Assembly (NCBI GenBank): GCA_030426865.1
Contig: JAUHXN010000028.1
Coordinates: 1-16,960, forward strand
DNA from: a bacterium
GTDB taxonomy: Bacteria > Bacteroidota > Ignavibacteria > Kapaibacteriales > UBA2268
Length of the DNA stretch: 16,960 bases
Direction of reading: 5' to 3'
Made by a program: the position numbers and the translations under genes. The notes beneath the pieces were generated by a model. That model was given only the letters and a program-made list of their open reading frames with translations. It searched no databases and was not told the origin of the DNA. Of the stretch, positions 15,965 through 16,960 are shown piece after piece (within the stretch, counting starts at the first letter, position 1; every line of letters starts with the position of its first letter).

Positions 15965-15972
15965 CAAAATTA
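15965..15972 (-). promoter_or_regulatory. candidate -7 promoter element of the purK-manC gene run
   Basis: The minus strand reads TAATTTTG, an exact TAnnTTTG match, 38 bases upstream of the purK ATG. The -33 region is weak: TTTA rather than TTTG about 20 bases further upstream. It is the only good promoter match I found ahead of the run of minus-strand genes that follows. Confidence 0.45.
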
Positions 15973-16072
15973 AGATATTTTACTAACTTAGATAAATTTT
16001 ATAGTTATTTATATTCATTTAATAAACTTATGGTGAATCGTCTTCAGTCAATTCAGATCAATCTCAGATGAA

Positions 16073-16576
16073 ATACTTAACGGTAGAGTATTAGTACTTA
16101 ACCAAAGTTACGAACCGCTTTCTATTTGCACTCCCAAAAGAGCAATCACCCTTCTCTTTCTTTTTAAAGCCGAATTAATTGAACAAGCACATAATAAATT
16201 CATTCACTCTGTCAACAAATCATTCGAACTTCCGAGTGTGATAAAGCTATGTGAATACCAAAGAATACCATACAGAGAAGTCGAGCTTAGTAAAAAGAAT
16301 ATATTTCGAAGAGACGGTGGTAAATGTCAATATTGTGGTACCAGCAAAGGAACACTTACTATAGATCATATTTTACCGAAATCGAGAGGAGGAGATTCTA
16401 GTTGGGAAAACTTAACCACCGCTTGTTTTGATTGCAACAATAAGAAAAGCAATAGGACTCCTTCAGAAGCAAAGATGCCTTTACTCACCAAACCACATAA
16501 GCCAAACTATGTGTTATATTTGAATCAAAAAATTGGGAAAGTGGAAAATGAATGGGAACCTTTTTTGTTTGTGTGA
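16073..16576 (+). CDS. HNH endonuclease family protein, N-terminus without a standard start
   Basis: A small HNH protein of about 167 residues when read from 16073. The only standard start in frame is GTG at 16238 (112 residues), but the family's conserved N-terminus is plainly encoded before it: NGRVLVLNQSYEPLSIC, KRAITLLF and KAELIE. I therefore chose the upstream coordinates. An ATG at 16068-16070 would give MKILNGRVLVLNQ if the following AAA were AAAA; as written that frame stops after eight codons. In the HNH core, numbered from 16073, are Cys85-x-x-Cys88 (CQYC), Asp98-His99 (IDHILPKSRGG), Asn113 (SWENL) and Cys118-x-x-Cys121 (CFDC). These give a zinc ribbon and a beta-beta-alpha-metal nuclease site. 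It is a solitary gene, divergent from purK. No restriction methylase or toxin partner is nearby, so the role (DNA repair, defence or housekeeping) is unknown. Confidence 0.8.
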   Translation: MLNGRVLVLNQSYEPLSICTPKRAITLLFLFKAELIEQAHNKFIHSVNKSFELPSVIKLCEYQRIPYREVELSKKNIFRRDGGKCQYCGTSKGTLTIDHILPKSRGGDSSWENLTTACFDCNNKKSNRTPSEAKMPLLTKPHKPNYVLYLNQKIGKVENEWEPFLFV

Positions 16577-16586
16577 ATATGAATAA

Positions 16587-16631
16587 GTCATTGCGATGAC
16601 TCAGAGCGAAGCGATGAGGAAGTGGCAATCT
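16587..16631. repeat. intergenic repeat (TCATTGCGA ... GGCAATCT type)
   Basis: The segment begins GTCATTGCGATGACTC, contains AGAGCGAAGCGATGAGG and ends GGCAATCT. ATTGC (16590-16594) and GCAAT (16625-16629) form the outer arms of an imperfect hairpin. This arrangement is common among short dispersed repeats in many bacterial genomes. It lies 10 bases after the HNH stop. Confidence 0.55.
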
Positions 16632-16824
16632 ATATTCAGAATAAACAAGTCACTCTAACTGATGTAAAGAATATTGGAAAACATAATTACTTTTATTCCA
16701 TCTTAAATTTTAAGAGGGCTAGGGTGATTTATTTTTATCCGAATCAGATTTTGCGTGAGTCTATAAACTAATTTTTATAAATCTTTTTACGCTGTTTCCA
16801 TCTGACTGCTCTTCGAACACCCCG

Positions 16825-16868
16825 TCAGCTAAAGCTGCCACCCCTCTTTCGCGTTGCTTAAAGAGGGG
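16825..16868. repeat. paired hairpins in the 3' intergenic region
   Basis: CAGCT-AA-AGCTG (16826-16837) is followed by CCCCTCTTT (16841-16849), a 10-base loop and AAAGAGGGG (16860-16868), a perfect 9-bp stem. No T-run follows on either strand, so a terminator role is doubtful. The layout resembles dispersed palindromic repeats. The rest of 16577-16960 shows no gene. Confidence 0.55.
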
Positions 16869-16880
16869 AATTCATCGCTG

Positions 16881-16910
16881 ATGTATGGGAGCAATTTTTG
16901 TTTGTGTGAA
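16881..16910 (+). repeat. imperfect direct copy of the 3' end of the HNH gene
   Basis: These 30 bases match 16548-16577 at 26 of 30 positions by eye; the last 16 (TTTTTGTTTGTGTGAA) are identical. In frame it reads VWEQFLFV and a TGA stop, against EWEPFLFV and stop in the HNH gene. The frame is closed by a TAA at 16859-16861, so only the tail exists. It looks like the remnant of a duplicated gene end. Confidence 0.5.
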
Positions 16911-16960
16911 CTGGGGTCTTAACCCACCTTAGTCCCTCCTTAACAGGGGGGGGGATTGGA
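16911..16960. other. C/G-rich intergenic tail with a nine-G run
   Basis: The window ends in CCTTAGTCCCTCCTTAACAG followed by nine G (16946-16954). CCCTCC (16934-16939) can pair with part of the G run. The base composition contrasts with the AT-rich surroundings, and it resembles another common palindromic intergenic repeat. The window edge cuts it. Confidence 0.35.

Noticed and set aside
16068..16094. Eight-codon peptide MKYLTVEY from ATG 16068
   Set aside because: It is better explained as the misframed start of the HNH protein than as a leader peptide; no attenuator-like structure follows.
16068..16576. HNH gene as part of a restriction-modification or other defence system
   Set aside because: No methylase, helicase, toxin or other defence gene is adjacent; the protein belongs to a widespread solitary HNH family.

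Overview
The window looks like a chromosomal segment of an AT-rich member of the Bacteroidota/Chlorobiota (FCB) group. Evidence for this: a secreted protein with a type IX secretion C-terminal sorting domain, most starts lacking a Shine-Dalgarno sequence, three -7 elements matching or close to TAnnTTTG, an ECF sigma / RskA-type anti-sigma pair, a D15-family outer membrane protein and heptose-type LPS precursor genes. I cannot name a genus. Two perfect ParB-binding parS palindromes frame mnmG (gidA), so the segment probably lies in the origin-proximal, partition-site domain of the chromosome.

Layout. Plus strand, 1-989: the end of an ECF sigma factor gene and its overlapping anti-sigma gene. 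Minus strand, 1285-~3092: a polytopic GT-C (AftB-like) glycosyltransferase. 3198-6533 (minus): a 1111-residue exported protein of eight CHRD domains plus a T9SS sorting domain, with its own candidate promoter, leader inverted repeat and a strong terminator. 6672-7486 (minus): a two-gene envelope unit, an RlpA-like lipoprotein and a DUF2141 protein. 7784-15926 (minus): seven tightly packed genes, in transcription order purK, D15/BamA-like, mnmG, RmlD-like SDR, hldE kinase domain, hldE adenylyltransferase domain, manC-like. Spacings range from 7-33 nt to overlaps, so this may be one long transcript starting at the promoter near 15970. 16073-16576 (plus): an HNH endonuclease, followed by about 380 bases of intergenic repeat material.

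How the genes fit together. The minus-strand cluster combines housekeeping functions (purine synthesis, tRNA wobble modification) with outer membrane biogenesis: heptose and mannose nucleotide sugars for LPS or glycan and a beta-barrel protein. RlpA, DUF2141, the GT-C enzyme and the CHRD/T9SS protein are also envelope or surface proteins, so most of the window serves the cell surface.

Most notable observations: (1) the parS pair bracketing mnmG; (2) a CHRD array whose domain order 1-4 seems to recur as 5-8, suggesting a block duplication; (3) three genes (GT-C, RmlD-like, HNH) whose conserved N-termini are encoded but lack an in-frame ATG/GTG/TTG, each reconcilable with a nearby start by a one-base change; (4) degenerate intergenic repeats, including an imperfect 30-base copy of the end of the HNH gene about 330 bases downstream. 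I saw no CRISPR array, tRNA, rRNA, transposase or phage gene, and no clearly novel multi-gene system.
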